DNA of 64,000 bases from NCBI GenBank assembly GCA_008638375.1, contig CM018031.1, positions 6,286,062 to 6,350,061 of the forward strand, given 5' to 3'. Positions 1 through 12,299 of the stretch are shown here, in pieces. The notes below the pieces were generated by a model that did no database searches, was not told the origin of the DNA, and saw only the letters and a list, made by a program, of their open reading frames with translations. Made by a program: the position numbers and the translations under genes. Source of the DNA: Nyssa sinensis (lineage: Eukaryota; Streptophyta; Magnoliopsida; Cornales; Nyssaceae). The first letter of the stretch is position 1. Every line of letters begins with the position of its first letter.

Positions 1-37
1 CTCTTTCCACAACGAAAGAGACAACATCTTCAGACAT
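1..37 (-). CDS. 5' end of a CC-NB-ARC-LRR resistance gene, truncated by the window edge
   Basis: Reading the minus strand from the ATG at 37-35 gives MSEDVVSFVVER, twelve codons before the window ends. This is the typical N-terminus of RPP13/RPP8/At1g50180-type coiled-coil NLR proteins and matches the start of the CNL at 9356 (MAESVVSFAVQR). Such proteins are intracellular immune receptors. The start is supported by a TATA box about 60 bp upstream and by a 5' flank alignable with that of the 9356 gene, including the AAGGAAA just before the ATG. The two genes are divergent, with start codons 9.3 kb apart. Only 37 bases are visible, so integrity, exons and function of the rest cannot be judged. 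Confidence 0.72.
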   Translation of the reverse strand, partial: MSEDVVSFVVER

Positions 38-247
38 TTTCCTTTAGATGAGTGGAAGAGCAGTAGCACTAGCGTGCATAAATTATTTCATCAGTGCTAT
101 TTATATACAATTAGAGGGGTATAACAAGTTGCAGGAACAGTTCCTCAAGTTGCCAGCTTCCCCTTTTGTTTTGCCTTTGTTCTTACATTTGTTGGTTAAT
201 CCACCTCGCAGGTTAATTTTTACAGCATGACTTTACCATGACCTCAA
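38..247 (-). promoter_or_regulatory. CNL promoter/5'UTR block, inverted copy of 9150-9355
   Basis: Read on the minus strand, this segment carries in order TGCGAGGTGG, AACCAAC, GGCAAAAC, AAGCTGGCA, CAACTTGTTAT, a TATA box and AAGGAAAATG. The same elements occur in the same order on the plus strand before the 9356 CNL. This is direct evidence of homologous promoters on two divergent paralogues. Which elements bind regulators is unknown. Confidence 0.7.
98..107 (-). promoter_or_regulatory. TATA box of the left-edge CNL
   Basis: The minus strand reads TATATAAATA, a near-consensus plant TATA box. It ends about 60 bases before the ATG at 37, leaving room for a 5'UTR of roughly 30-40 nt. Confidence 0.6.
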
Positions 248-3200
248 AGTGTCTAGTGTCTACCTCACAAAATAAATAAGGTCACTAAGAGCATTAAATA
301 TTCAGCTCCAAATTATTATTCATTTATTAATTATTTTAATAATACTCCAAATTAATAATTAATTACTTATAATATTATTTAAATAAATATTTTATATTTT
401 AAATTAATTTAAATAAAATTTTCTATGTTAATTATTATTTATTTATTTTGAAATTTGCGGGATCCCAAAACAGTGCAGATTAAACCTATTTGTGTGATCA
501 AAATGAATTAGTGGACACTGTTTTCATTTGTGAAACAGAATTCAAGCAATTGATTTCAAATAATTAAAATAAAAGACATTGTGTGTGTATATATAGATAT
601 GTAAATGTACGTATTTATGTATATAGTTATTGTAAATTCAATCTGAGACATAGGAAATTCCAAATTGATCTAAGCATATAACATACAAAATTGCAAATTG
701 AATATGAGACAAAGAATATATATATTTGTCAGTTTAGAGAGAGAAATAAGCTACTAATGGTAGGAGGGGTGGTTAAATCATGTCAAGGGATATTATTTTC
801 ATTTTTTAGAAAAAAAAAATTTGATGTTAACATATATATAGATTTTTTTAAAATGAATTGGTTATAGGATATTTTGAGTTAGTTTACGTCGATCCGTGTA
901 AAGGAGACTCGAACTCGATACGCTTTTAATCTCTAACTCCGCAAATGAGACTCGAATTATGCAAATGAGACTCAAACTTAAGAGACTTAAATTTTATTCT
1001 CAACATTGTTACTACTTAGTCACACTCCCAGATAATTACTTTTCTATTGTTATAAGAAGAAAGAAAATGTATTATATGTTAATTTTAAAATAATCAAAAC
1101 AAAACATTAGTGTAATTTATAATAAGATTATTTATTTTAAAAAAAGTAATATTATTATAAATTCGAGTATTTATGAGATATGATATTTAAATTATTGAAC
1201 GATTTTAAAATTTTAAAATAAAATAATTAAAATTAAAAAAAAATCTAATTCCTACATCAAACGACGTTAGTGTACATGAGGTCAGGTCCAATTATTTTAA
1301 AACGAATTTTCTCCGTCAACACAACGCGACAAACTACTTTGTCTTTGTCATTCATCTCATAATAATCTCATAAATCTTGTGCGCTTGGATAGTAATTCAG
1401 ATATAATTTTTAAAAAAATATTTCTAAAAATTTTATAATTAATTTTTTTAAAATTATGAAAATATATTTAAATATAATAATCTAATAAATATTTCTTGTG
1501 AAGTGGTTTTCGTAACTTAATGGTTCTCATTTCTTGTGAAGCTTTCACGTGTAAAAATATTTGTTTTGATTGACTGTTTAATTATTATTATTATAATTTT
1601 AATATTTGTAAGAATTTGAAATCTTAATTATCTAACAATTAGATATTTTTGATAGTAATATATTTTAAATTTAAAATAAGTTTATCAAGTATGTATTTCT
1701 TATTATTTAAATTAATTAAAATTTAAAATAAATTTTTTTACACTCTTTTGATAGTTACTACTATCAATAATTTTATGTCAAATCAAAATCGCATTAGTTT
1801 GTAAAGTAAGTTTTCTTATATTTTTATTGTTATTATATTTAAGAGAAATTTAAATATATTATTTAATGTCAAGCATGAATTTTGAATTCATCATTAACTA
1901 CAAACAGTAATGATAATAAACATACTTTGGGCAGGGGGGTGAATATTTTTATAAGTCTATAATTTTTAAATGTATTAAACAGAAAAACTAATAATAAAAA
2001 AAAAAAAAAACAAGTCAAAATGAATGATTATGAACAAAATAAGTACTCCCATTATTCTACTGTAAAATATCTTAAGAACCAACTGAGCATGTTACTTGGT
2101 GAGACTTAAAATCTGAAAGAAAAGTATAAAACTTGATAGAAATTTTTTTTTTAGAGCATGAATGATAAAAAAATAATAATAATAATAGAAAATAAGTTAA
2201 AAACTATTCAAATTGATTTACAAAAAGTTAATGTAATTATTTAAAAATACATTATGTATGTTGTATAAAGGGCCATTTATGACCCTATTGTTTTCAATGC
2301 TAGAAATCATATAGAAAATTTATTCTTATCTGTCATCATTGTATGATAGGATACATTAGATTTAAATGTCACAAACTTAGGAGTCCTAATTTCAAAATTA
2401 AAAAGAAGAATCCCAATATTCCAAAAAAAAAAATTCTTAAACAAATTAATGAACTTAGTGATAAAATCAAAACCTTAAAGTTTGATATAGATTAAACTAG
2501 ACAACATATTATAAGGAATGCAAAACTTGGATATACTTCTAAGATAATTAAGATTGGACATACTGAAAAGGTTAGACAAAATTCCAAGATGGTGTGAATT
2601 AGGAAATTAAATGTTATTAGTGAGAGCGGTGCTAAAGAAAAATTATTTATTATTAAATAATATAATTATTCATTATAGAACAAAGTTATTTTTTTAAAAA
2701 TAAATTAATGTAATTATCAACTTATTCAATATTAATTAATCGGGAAATGGTTCAAATCTTTGGAGCATGAACTTCGTACTTTTTTTTTATACAGAATTCA
2801 AGCGACCTGAATCTTAAAAAAATTATTTTACATAACTTTTCATGAGATTTTGATTATAGTATGAAAAATTATATATCACATACTGTTCTTGTGATTTTTT
2901 ATTATAATCTAATTATATATTAATTTTTTTAAAATTTATTATAAATAATAAAATTACAACAAATGTCTCAGATTTATTACCGTTAAAAAATGTAAAACCG
3001 GAAATTACTTGTTTTTCATATATGATAAATTAACTTTTTGAAGGGACTGTATCCGAGCAATCACTCCCCCTTCCCTCCCCCACAACAAAAATAAATTAGT
3101 TTGTAAAAGATTAAAACTTGCATATATCAAATAAAGGTGGGATCTATCCTACTTTATTAATTAAATGTCAAACTGAGGTCAGATTAAAACTTGTAAAAGA

Positions 3201-5179
3201 TTAAAACTTGCATATACCGACAAGTGATTACTCCCATAGCATTGTTAAAAAAAAAAAAAAAAACAAATGTGTGTCTCGCACTTAAGTGCGTCCTCTGCTA
3301 GCTATTTATCATCAAATGTTCAACAGTATTTTATTTCTTTCCCAGTAGAAAGTTATTTCACCAAGTTGTTCCAAATGCAGTTTTTTTAATTTTAGTATTA
3401 CATCAAATTTCATATAAATTTTATAAAATATTAAAATTATTAGAATTAAATAAATTTTATTATCATTTAATTTACTACCCATTTTAAATTAGGTCCTCTA
3501 TTATAAATTACTTTAAATAAGTTCCTTAATTTATATTTTTGTTTCAGTTATGGTAAATTATTTCAAATCACTTGTTTTTTTTTTTATTGAAATTAAAGAC
3601 CTTATTTAAAACAATTTAAAATAGAAAATCTTATTTGAAACGAAAATATAATTAAAAGACTGAAATAATTTATAATTAAAAGATTTTATTTGAAATAGAT
3701 AAGAAATTAGAGAATATTAAAATATATTTAATCCAAAATTATAAAAATCAACCTAGTATGCGAGGAATCTTTCGATCCAGCCTCTCTCCACATTCAACGC
3801 GACAAATTTATAGACTATTGACACAACTTTGATTGGATGACAGTTGGAAATATTATTGAGTAGGTTTGGTGTGACCGGCTTAGCTTTGAAAACGTAGTTG
3901 TGAAGTTAATAGTTTATCGCGTTGCGTCGGCTGAAGATGGAAACATTTTACAAAGGGGCTTTGGGGGAAAAAACTCCAGTAAATTACTAGAAGAATCATT
4001 TCACCAAAGGCAAGTTATAACTTAAGATCTCATACTTACAGATACATATATTTCTACACACAGATTAATCGTATGGCTTCTTCATTTTCTTACAAACCAA
4101 AGCTTCAATTCCCAGAAATTCTCGATCTTTAATTTGCATGAAATAGATCTCCAAATTTGAGCTAAATATAGGCAAATAATAATCAAACCTGATCTTTTTT
4201 TATCAAATTTTATAACATACTTTCCCCTTAATATTTCAATCATCAAAACAGCCCTGTTGTGATCTCTTCTTTTTGGTAGAAATTCGGAATGAAATGAACC
4301 TGAATCGTGTTTTGACGCATCTTTGTTAATTTAAACTAGAATTCTGGTTCAGGGATGCTATTCTTTTCACCATTGTTTGTGTATTGAATGGAAAATTTTT
4401 GAATGAGTCCGGTACAATGACATAGTAATGTGTCATTTTAATGATATATTATCATGTGTAATATGATCCATTTTATTTATTAAGACAAGATATAAATGAC
4501 AGGACGTAATTAGAACATAAAATCATTCGATGTACCGTACCCATGAAAAATATATTAAACTGGATACATATCAAGGAAAAGTTTTCAACAAATTAGCTCT
4601 ATTCAAACCTTTATTATATAGATAATTTATTGAAAATTTTGAAGGACATTAAGAGGCTGAAAATTTTCAATGACAGTATTTATTCCAAATCAAGTAGGTA
4701 ACAATCACAATTTACTACGTATGTAATTATATATATATATATATATATATTATATAACTATTTAAGTTTAATTAAAAAATTAAAAATTGAATAATATTAA
4801 AAAATATATATACATTATATTATAGTGATAACACATACATAAATAAGAAGGTGTTCTTGCTTACGTATTTTGAAACAATTTTCAATAGCCGTTTTGTGGC
4901 TGAGTTCGGAAGCTAACGGAATATTCTCAGCCGAAAACTTGGACAAGGCCATTTGTGTCTAAAATTAACTGGTTTCTTCTTCATTACACGGACGACAATG
5001 CTGATGGATGAGGTTAGTTAAAGCTTACGGACAATTGCTAATCTAAAATTTTTATTTGATTATTGCTTTCAAAATTAAATTATTGTCCACATCCCTAGGA
5101 TGGCTACAAGGTAAAATTTGGATATGAGAACGGATTATTTATTAAAAATTTTAGATTTAAAATTATATTAATTATTATT
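248..5179. other. AT-rich intergenic DNA, no gene seen
   Basis: About 4.9 kb of very AT-rich spacer with many homopolymer runs and no convincing coding sequence on either strand. Small features are a short direct repeat (agattaaaacttgcatat near 3105 and 3198) and an AT dinucleotide run near 4727-4752. No transposon with recognisable ends was found. Confidence 0.6.
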
Positions 5180-6877
5180 ATTTTAATCGTTAATTGTTAT
5201 CTTCATCCGATAAATAAAAAAATCATTTATGTCTCTTTCTAACATTTTTTTACTAATAAAATTAAATAAGTATATTACAATAACTATTGTACAAACTCAT
5301 TCAATTATATTATAAGTATGAAAAATCAACAAAACATTTAACAACTACAAATGAGCTTGACCTCGTAAATAAAGCCCAAGATAACTTATAGTGCTCTTTC
5401 ATTTTAATCTTTAAAATAATTGTTATCTTCATCCGATGAATAAAAAAATCATTTACATCTCTTTCTAACATTTTTTTACCAAGAAAATTAAATAAGTATA
5501 TTACAATAACTATCTTACAAACTCATTCAATTATATTATAAGTATGAAAAATCAACAAAACATTTAACAACTACAAATGAGCTTGACCTCGTAAATAAAG
5601 TTTAAGATAACTTATAGTGCTCTTTCATTTTAATCTTTAAACTCATTCAATTATATTATAAGTATGAAAAATCAACAAAACATTTAACAACTACAAATGA
5701 ACTTGACCTCGGAAATAAAGTTTAAGATAACTTATAGTGCTCTTTCATTTTAATCTTTAAAATAATTGTTATCTTCATCCGATAAATAAAAAATTCATTT
5801 ACGTCTCTTTGTAACATTTTTTTACTAATAAAATTAAATAAGTATATTACAATAACTATCTTACAAACTCATTCAATTATATTATAAATCTTAAAAATCA
5901 ACAAAACATTTAACAACTACAAATGAGCTTGACCTCGGAAATAAAGTTTAAAATAACTTATAGTGCTCTTTCATTTTAATATTTAAAATAATATTTATCT
6001 TCATCCGATAAATAAAAAAATCATTTACGTCTCTTTCTAACATTTTTTTACTAATAAAATTAAATAAGTATATTACAATAACTATCTTACAAACTCATTC
6101 AATTATATTATAAGTATGAAAAATCAACAAAAGATCTAACAACTACAAATGAGCTTGACCTCGTAAATAAAGTTGAAGATAACTTATAGTGCTCTTTCAT
6201 TTTAATCTTTAAAATAATTGTTATCTTCATCCGATAAATAAAAAAATCATTTACATCTCTTTCAAACATTTTTTTACCAATAAAATTAAATAAGTATATT
6301 ACAATAACTATCTTACAAACTCATTCAATTATATTATAAGTATGAAAAATCAACAAAACATTTAACAACTACAAATGAGCTTGACCTCGTAAATAAAGTT
6401 TAAGATAACTTATAGTGCTCTTTCATTTTAATCTTTAAAATAATTGTTATCTTCATCCGATGAATAAAAAAATCATTTACGTCTCTTTCTAACATTTTTT
6501 TTACTAATAAAATTAAATAAGTATATTACAATAACTATCTTACAAACTCATTCAATTATATTATAAATCTTAAAAATCAACAAAACATTTAACAACTACA
6601 AATGAGCTTGACCTCGGAAATAAAGTTTAAGATAACTTATAGTGCTCTTTCATTTTAATATTTAAAATAATTGTTATCTTCATCCGATAAATAAAAAAAT
6701 CATTTTCGTCTCTTTCTAACATTTTTTTACTAATAAAATTAAATAAGTATATTACAATAACTATCTTACAAACTCATTCAATTATATTATAAATCTTAAA
6801 AATCAACAAAACATCTAACAACTACAAATGAGCTTGACCTCGTAAATAAAGTTCAATATAACTTTGCTCTTTCATTT
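5180..6877. repeat. Tandem repeat array, about 226-bp unit, roughly 7.5 copies
   Basis: The phrase GTTATCTTCATCCGAT recurs near 5194, 5420, 5767, 5993 (variant), 6219, 6444 and 6671. Spacing is about 226 bp except one 347-bp interval, which contains an extra partial duplication of about 120 bp at 5641-5760. Each unit also holds the phrases CAATTATATTATAA and GAGCTTGACCTCG. Units are very similar with scattered single-base changes and no open frame, so this is a young minisatellite-like array. The partial unit points to unequal crossing over or slippage. Confidence 0.9.
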
Positions 6878-8382
6878 TCTTCTTCTTTTTTCTTTTGTCA
6901 GCTATCTTTCACAAACAAGTGATTTCGAGAGGCTAGCGATAAATTTTTTGTGACATGAACCATATATCTTTGCTCTTTGAGTAATGTTATGTTGACAATT
7001 TTATTTTAATTATTTACACAGTTAAATTGGCAATGTGATATTAATTTCATATTATATCATGATGTGATATTAAATTAATTTATTATTGTTAAATCGATAA
7101 AAATTTTAATAAAATTTTCAAGTAAATATAGTTTTATCCATATTTTTTACCATCCTTTTGAAGTTAGGACTATCAAGCCACATGCTTGATTGGTCCACGC
7201 ATTCTATTATATTTTAGAATAATGCTTAGCTCTAAATTCAGTAGGACGATCTTCTTTCAACCTAAGTACGTATTATAATTTTAGTGGGTTACATATGTAA
7301 TGCATATGTATCTTTTAATTTATTTATTTTTATTAAAATTAAATAATCACATGATATACATGTAAATACATGACTAACCTACTAAAATTGAGAGTCAACT
7401 ACTGTCCTATATTTTAATCATGTTAAGCAGGCGATCTGTATTATATTATATTTATTCCTGAGAGTCCGAGTCATATTAGGTGGGCGCTCTCTTTCCAAGA
7501 CTATCTTCAATGATAATTTTTTTATTTTTTAACATATTGTAATACTATATTTACTAATTTTTTTTAATCAAAAATATTTATACAGATGAATTGACACAAT
7601 TATATTAGTTCTTTATTATATTATAATGTGTATATAAAATTAATATAAAATTGCTAACTCATTTGTTTAAACTTTTGAAGTAAATTTTTTTTGTGTAAAT
7701 ATAACACTACTCATTTAACATTTGACAATTTAAATAGATGTTCTTATCTTTAAGAGAATTGTTAAAAATTTTACAATTTTTATTACATTTTAATCCCATC
7801 CTCTTATATAGGTGGACTCATAATTTATTAAATGAATAATATTTTCTCACTCATATAAAAGAGGTAAGAGTTAAAATGGGATAGGATCCCTAACATTACT
7901 ATATCTTTAATGTTAGGTATGGTGTCTCTGTTTATTACTTTTATTTATCTAATTATTTGTTAGTTGAATACATTAAGTAACCGGTGTTTATTTATATTAT
8001 TATGAGTGAAATTGGAATAACAAGTAATAGGTGGGAATGACTCACCTTTATTTATTACTTTATTAGTTAGAGTAGTACTATATGTGTCAAAATTTTATCC
8101 TAAATTTTTATCTTAAATAATGTGACAGGAATGTGATAGAGTTTTACTATGATACATTAATTAGATATTTAAAAAGCATAGCATTTTTCTATGAGCAATG
8201 TTACTATAAATTCGAGTGGTTATGAGATAAAATATTTTAATCATTAGATCATGACTAATTCAAAGATAAAGCCAATAAAATAATGACTTCAAACCCCACC
8301 TACAAAGAAGGTCCAAAAGAGTTATATTTTTATTTCCTTTTAGGTTAATCTAAATTAGAAGCCTAAGTTCAACAAAAGTCGA
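6878..8382. other. AT-rich intergenic DNA, no gene seen
   Basis: About 1.5 kb of spacer between the tandem array and the MITE. No coding potential, RNA gene or element with clear termini was recognised. Confidence 0.5.
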
Positions 8383-8391
8383 TATATAAAA

Positions 8392-8860
8392 TGGTAAATT
8401 ACACTAATTTTTTCTAAAGTTTTTGATAATTATATGAACTTCTCTTGAAGTTTTTTAAAATGACACTGACCTCCTATATTTTTACTGACAAACTATATAT
8501 AAAGACATTTTCTCCAACTTTATTTTTTTTTTTTCTAAAATGACAAAATGCCCTTTCATTTTTTCTTTGGATTTTTAAAATTTTGACTTTTTTCTAACCT
8601 TTTTAAAGATTTTTTTTTTCCATTTCATATAACAAATAAAATTAAGATAAACAAATCATATTTTTCTAAAAATTAATATTTATTTGAACATTAAAAGAAA
8701 ATTGGTTAAAATTAAAAAAATGTAAAAAAAATAAATGAAAGGGAGATTTTTATCATTTAAAAAAAAAAAGACTAGAGGGGAGTTTAGTGTCGTTTCGAAA
8801 ATCTTAAGAGAAATTCCTGTAATTATCAGATACTTCAAAAGAGTCAAATATAATTTATCC
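8392..8860. mobile_element. MITE with long inverted repeats, 9-bp TSD
   Basis: The left end (tggtaaattacactaat...) and the reverse complement of the right end (ggataaattatatttgac...) are imperfect inverted repeats of about 90 bp. A perfect 9-bp target duplication TATATAAAA flanks the element at 8383-8391 and 8861-8869. No coding sequence is present. A 9-bp duplication is the size made by Mutator-like transposases, so a Mutator-type MITE is likely. It ends about 500 bp upstream of the CNL start codon, and a relative lies at 24914-25365. Confidence 0.8.
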
Positions 8861-9149
8861 TATATAAAAAAAATGTCTCAAATTTTGTGGGTATGTTTAT
8901 AATTAATAAAATTTTAATCCCTTAAAATCATAAGTTTAAATTAATAAAATTTTAATTCCTTAAATTTTATCTTTATTAAAAACCTGTTTTGAAATCTCAT
9001 TTATAATTGTCATTTTAAGTCTCAAATGTCTTGAGTAGACCCTATTTTGAATGATATCAAAATTAAATTTTTATTTATCAATCACTTTATTTTTAATTTC
9101 TAAACCATCTGAAGATTAAAAATATCATGTTTACATGCACCCAGACTTG

Positions 9150-9355
9150 TAATAGCATTTTTGGTAAAACGACTTTGGAGTCGTCTTAAAGTCATGCGAG
9201 GTGGTTTTAACCAACGGGAAGAGAGGCAAAACGAAAGGGTAAGCTGGCATCTGGAGTAACTGTTCAGGCAACTTGTTATTTGATTATTATATACAAATTG
9301 CTCTTGTGAAATAAGATATGCATGCTTGTACAGCTCTCAAATTCAGCTAAGGAAA
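9150..9355 (+). promoter_or_regulatory. Promoter and 5'UTR of the central CNL
   Basis: This block is homologous, in mirror orientation, to 38-247. Shared elements in order are AAAGTCATG, TGCGAGGTGG, AACCAAC, GGCAAAAC, AAGCTGGCA, GCAACTTGTTAT, a TATA-like TTATATAC near 9287-9294, and AAGGAAAATG at the start codon. Spacing to the ATG is similar in both copies, so the transcription start is probably near 9320. Confidence 0.65.
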
Positions 9356-10392
9356 ATGGCTGAGTCTGTTGTCTCTTTTGCTGTGCAAAGAGTAAGTGAT
9401 TTGTTCATTAATGAAAAAATATTCTTATATGGCGTGAGTGATCAGGTTGAGGGACTTCGATCTGAGTTACTGCGGATTCAATGTTTCTTGAAAGATGCAG
9501 ATGAAAGACAAGATGAAAGTGAAATAAAGAATTTGGTTGAAGAAATCCAGAAAACTGCTTATGATGTGGAGGACGTCATTGAGATTTTAATCGTCAAAGT
9601 TGCATCCAGCAGGAGGAGAAGATCAGGTGGTATTATAAACATCCTCCTAAGATTTGCTTGCATTTTGAAAGAGTGTATAGCGGCCCACAAAGTTAGGTCA
9701 GAGATTGATATTATTTTAAACAAGATCACTAGCCTCACCAGGCAGTTTACAGATGTACGGCATAAAAGCTATAACATTAGGAGAAGGCTCAAGATCTGGC
9801 GCCTTTGAAACACAACTTCAATTAAGCGAATCTTATTCCCATGCGGTTGAAGAGGATTTTGTAGGATTGGGGGGAGATGTGAAGGAATTGGTGGCAAAAT
9901 TAGTGAATGAAGACGAAAATTTGCGAGTTATTTCCATTGTGGGCATGGGTGGTATGGGGAAGACCACGCTTGCCCAAAAGGTATACAATCACAATGATGT
10001 TCGGCGTCATTTTGATAGTTTTGCCTGGGTTTGTATATCTCAGCAATGGCAAACTAGAGATGTTTTACAAGAGATACTGACAAAACTCATCCCAAAAGAA
10101 AGGTGGCCGATTGAAAGAATGGAATTAGAGGAGTTATTTAAGAAACTTTATGATGTTCAAATACAGAAAAAATGCCTCATCGTTCTCGATGACGTTTGGT
10201 CTGAAGAAGCTTGGAACAGCCTAAGATCTGCTTTCTCTAATACACAGACGGCTACCAAAATATTGATTACATCTCGTAACAAATCTGTGGGTTCTTACGT
10301 AGACCCACGTGGAATGCACGAACTACGGTTTTTAAACAGCGAAGAAAGTTGGGAGCTGTTTCATAATAAAGCATTCCGGGGAAATGATCGGG
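9356..10392 (+). CDS. CNL resistance gene exon 1 (coiled coil and first half of NB-ARC), with one frameshift
   Basis: Encodes the N-terminal half of an intracellular NLR immune receptor of the RPP13/At1g50180-like class. The start at 9356 gives MAESVVSFAVQR, typical of the family; an upstream in-frame ATG at 9326 would add ten unrelated residues. The coiled coil includes the EDVID-type motif VEDVIEI and ends near LTRQFT. There the frame shifts by one base, between about 9745 and 9756, and continues as YGIKAITLGEG. NB-ARC motifs follow: P-loop GMGGMGKTT, RNBS-A FAWVCISQQW, kinase-2 CLIVLDDVW, RNBS-B KILITSRNK and RNBS-C SEESWELFHNKAF. The exon ends at 10392 before GTTAGT, giving a phase-1 junction that forms the Asp codon of DPRFEE with exon 2. 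Exon lengths sum to 2830 nt, exactly one base over a multiple of three, so the single extra base is the only length defect. It is a recent pseudogene or a sequencing error. Confidence 0.88.
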
Positions 10393-10829
10393 GTTAGTTT
10401 ATCCTCCTATTTTGTGTTCTTTTATGAATCATGTTTTGTCAATTTTTTTTATTTAAATTATTCTTTCAATTAAACCGTTAAGTCATATCACTCCTGTTTA
10501 CCGGTATATTTACTAATTTTCATTATACATGACAATATCTCCTTAACTGAGTTTCTCTTATTTTACTTTCTATAAATGTTATTCCTGTCATCTCATGAAT
10601 GTATTTATTTTTAATTATATCTTTTTTTACCTTACCACACATCTACCTCAACATCCTTATTTCAGTTATACTCATCTTATTACCATGTGATTATAATACT
10701 ATTTTCTTTTTCTCACACAAAAGAGTGCGGAATTTATTAGTGACACTAGATTCACACATTGATCTACTGATCAACTTTTTTCTTCATTCTTTACAATAAC
10801 AATTGTTATTACACGTTGATCGTCATTGG

Positions 10830-11770
10830 TTTTTGCTTTGATATGAAGATGATCATTACAAGAGGGTGGTAGATCAATTTTCATACGATAGTAACGACTC
10901 CTATGACACATTCCCATCTAAATGCTACAGAAAAATCTTTAGACTCTTCATCACTCGAATAATTCATAAAAGTTGGTTGTAGTTGAAAACATCTTTCCAG
11001 CATAGGTTTATTAATAGGTTGGTTTTCTGGCACGATTTCTGTCAACTATAGGGTTTGTGATGGCATTGAGACCGTGTCCATGAATTATCTCACCAAATTG
11101 TTCAATAACTTATTTGTAAGTTCAATGACTTGTGGCCTTCTTTCATCGATCGCAACCGACAAAGTTTCATTCTCACAACCATCGTTAGTTGGATTTTTGA
11201 TTCCATTTTTGTTACTTGTTATTTAGCTAGTTGAATCCTTACTTTGATACCAATTGAACGCAGTACAAAATATACACAATAGATAGGAGCGCCTTGATAC
11301 CCAAAATCTAGAATCCACGAGTAGACAAAAGAACAATTCTCTATAAATTTTATTAATAATAAAAATTCAAAGATGTCTTAACGGAGATTTACAATCCCAT
11401 ATATAAATATAGAAAGTTTTAATCGCAATACTTGGAAATGAAAACAATGAAGAAAATAAAAAGTTTAACAAAAATAATAAATTTGAGTTAGGCTCAAATT
11501 TGAAAACCAGAGAGTCCTATAATAATTCTGAAACAAATATAAATAATTTTGATAGATACCACTCTTACATCAAGAAATAAATAAATGAAAATGTTTTACC
11601 TTTGTATTACAACAACTTTAAATGGTGAATTTTGACAATTTAAATTTAAGAAACCACAACCAAGCATACTATAAATAGAAGAAAAAAAAAGAAATAAAGA
11701 GAATTCTTCTAAGTCTCGGTCTATTGCACATTCCTTCTACATTTCTCGTGTTGTCATATTAACTCTCGGA
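10830..11770 (-). mobile_element. Degraded LTR-retrotransposon 5' region (probable gypsy gag remnant)
   Basis: On the minus strand a primer-binding-like phrase, TTGGTATCAAAG, lies near 11243-11254. It is followed at lower coordinates by broken reading frames with gag-like text such as MKEGHKSLNLQI and VFNYNQL. The sequence at about 11260-11770 would then be the 5' LTR, but its ends are not clear. No intact frame remains. The family assignment is weak. Confidence 0.35.
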
Positions 11771-12299
11771 GTAATGCTAGGTATACCAAATTGATTTACT
11801 AGATTGATTAATCGGATGACATTATCCATCATAACTCTCGTCATGGTCGAATATAAATTTTGGATAGTTAGGTTTTTTATTCCAACAAACTTCATATCAG
11901 CTAAATTTTTTTCAATAGTCCTGTACTACTTGTGGTGTAAATTAATAAACAAGAATTATGTATACAAGAGTTTACTAAAATTAGCTTTTTCAACATATTT
12001 TTGAGTAATTATTCAGTGGAATGGTCATTTCACATCATCATTTAATGTGTTATAACTGTTTTTTGTAAATTTCAAAACCACGTACCCTGATTTTATGAGG
12101 AAGTTATCTATTGAATAACTCAAAGTTTTGAAATCTATGAGAGACAAATACACCATATATATAAGATGATGACATGAAGTGACCATCCCACTAGACGTGG
12201 GTACTTGGTCGTTAATGACCTTTCTCATCCACGTGGCAATCTTTGTTTGCTTGACACTTAGACAAATAACTACAATCTAGAAGCCACATCATTATCTAA
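11771..12299. other. Intronic sequence with no recognised feature
   Basis: About 530 bp between two retrotransposon remnants. Only short chance open frames are present, with no domain signature. Confidence 0.4.

Noticed and set aside
48..230. Plus-strand open frame of 60 codons
   Set aside because: It lies antisense in the promoter of the minus-strand CNL, which is conserved as a promoter in the paralogue; no domain is present.
5180..6877. CRISPR-like array
   Set aside because: Units are about 226 bp, contiguous and AT-rich, without short repeats and unique spacers; this is a plant tandem repeat.
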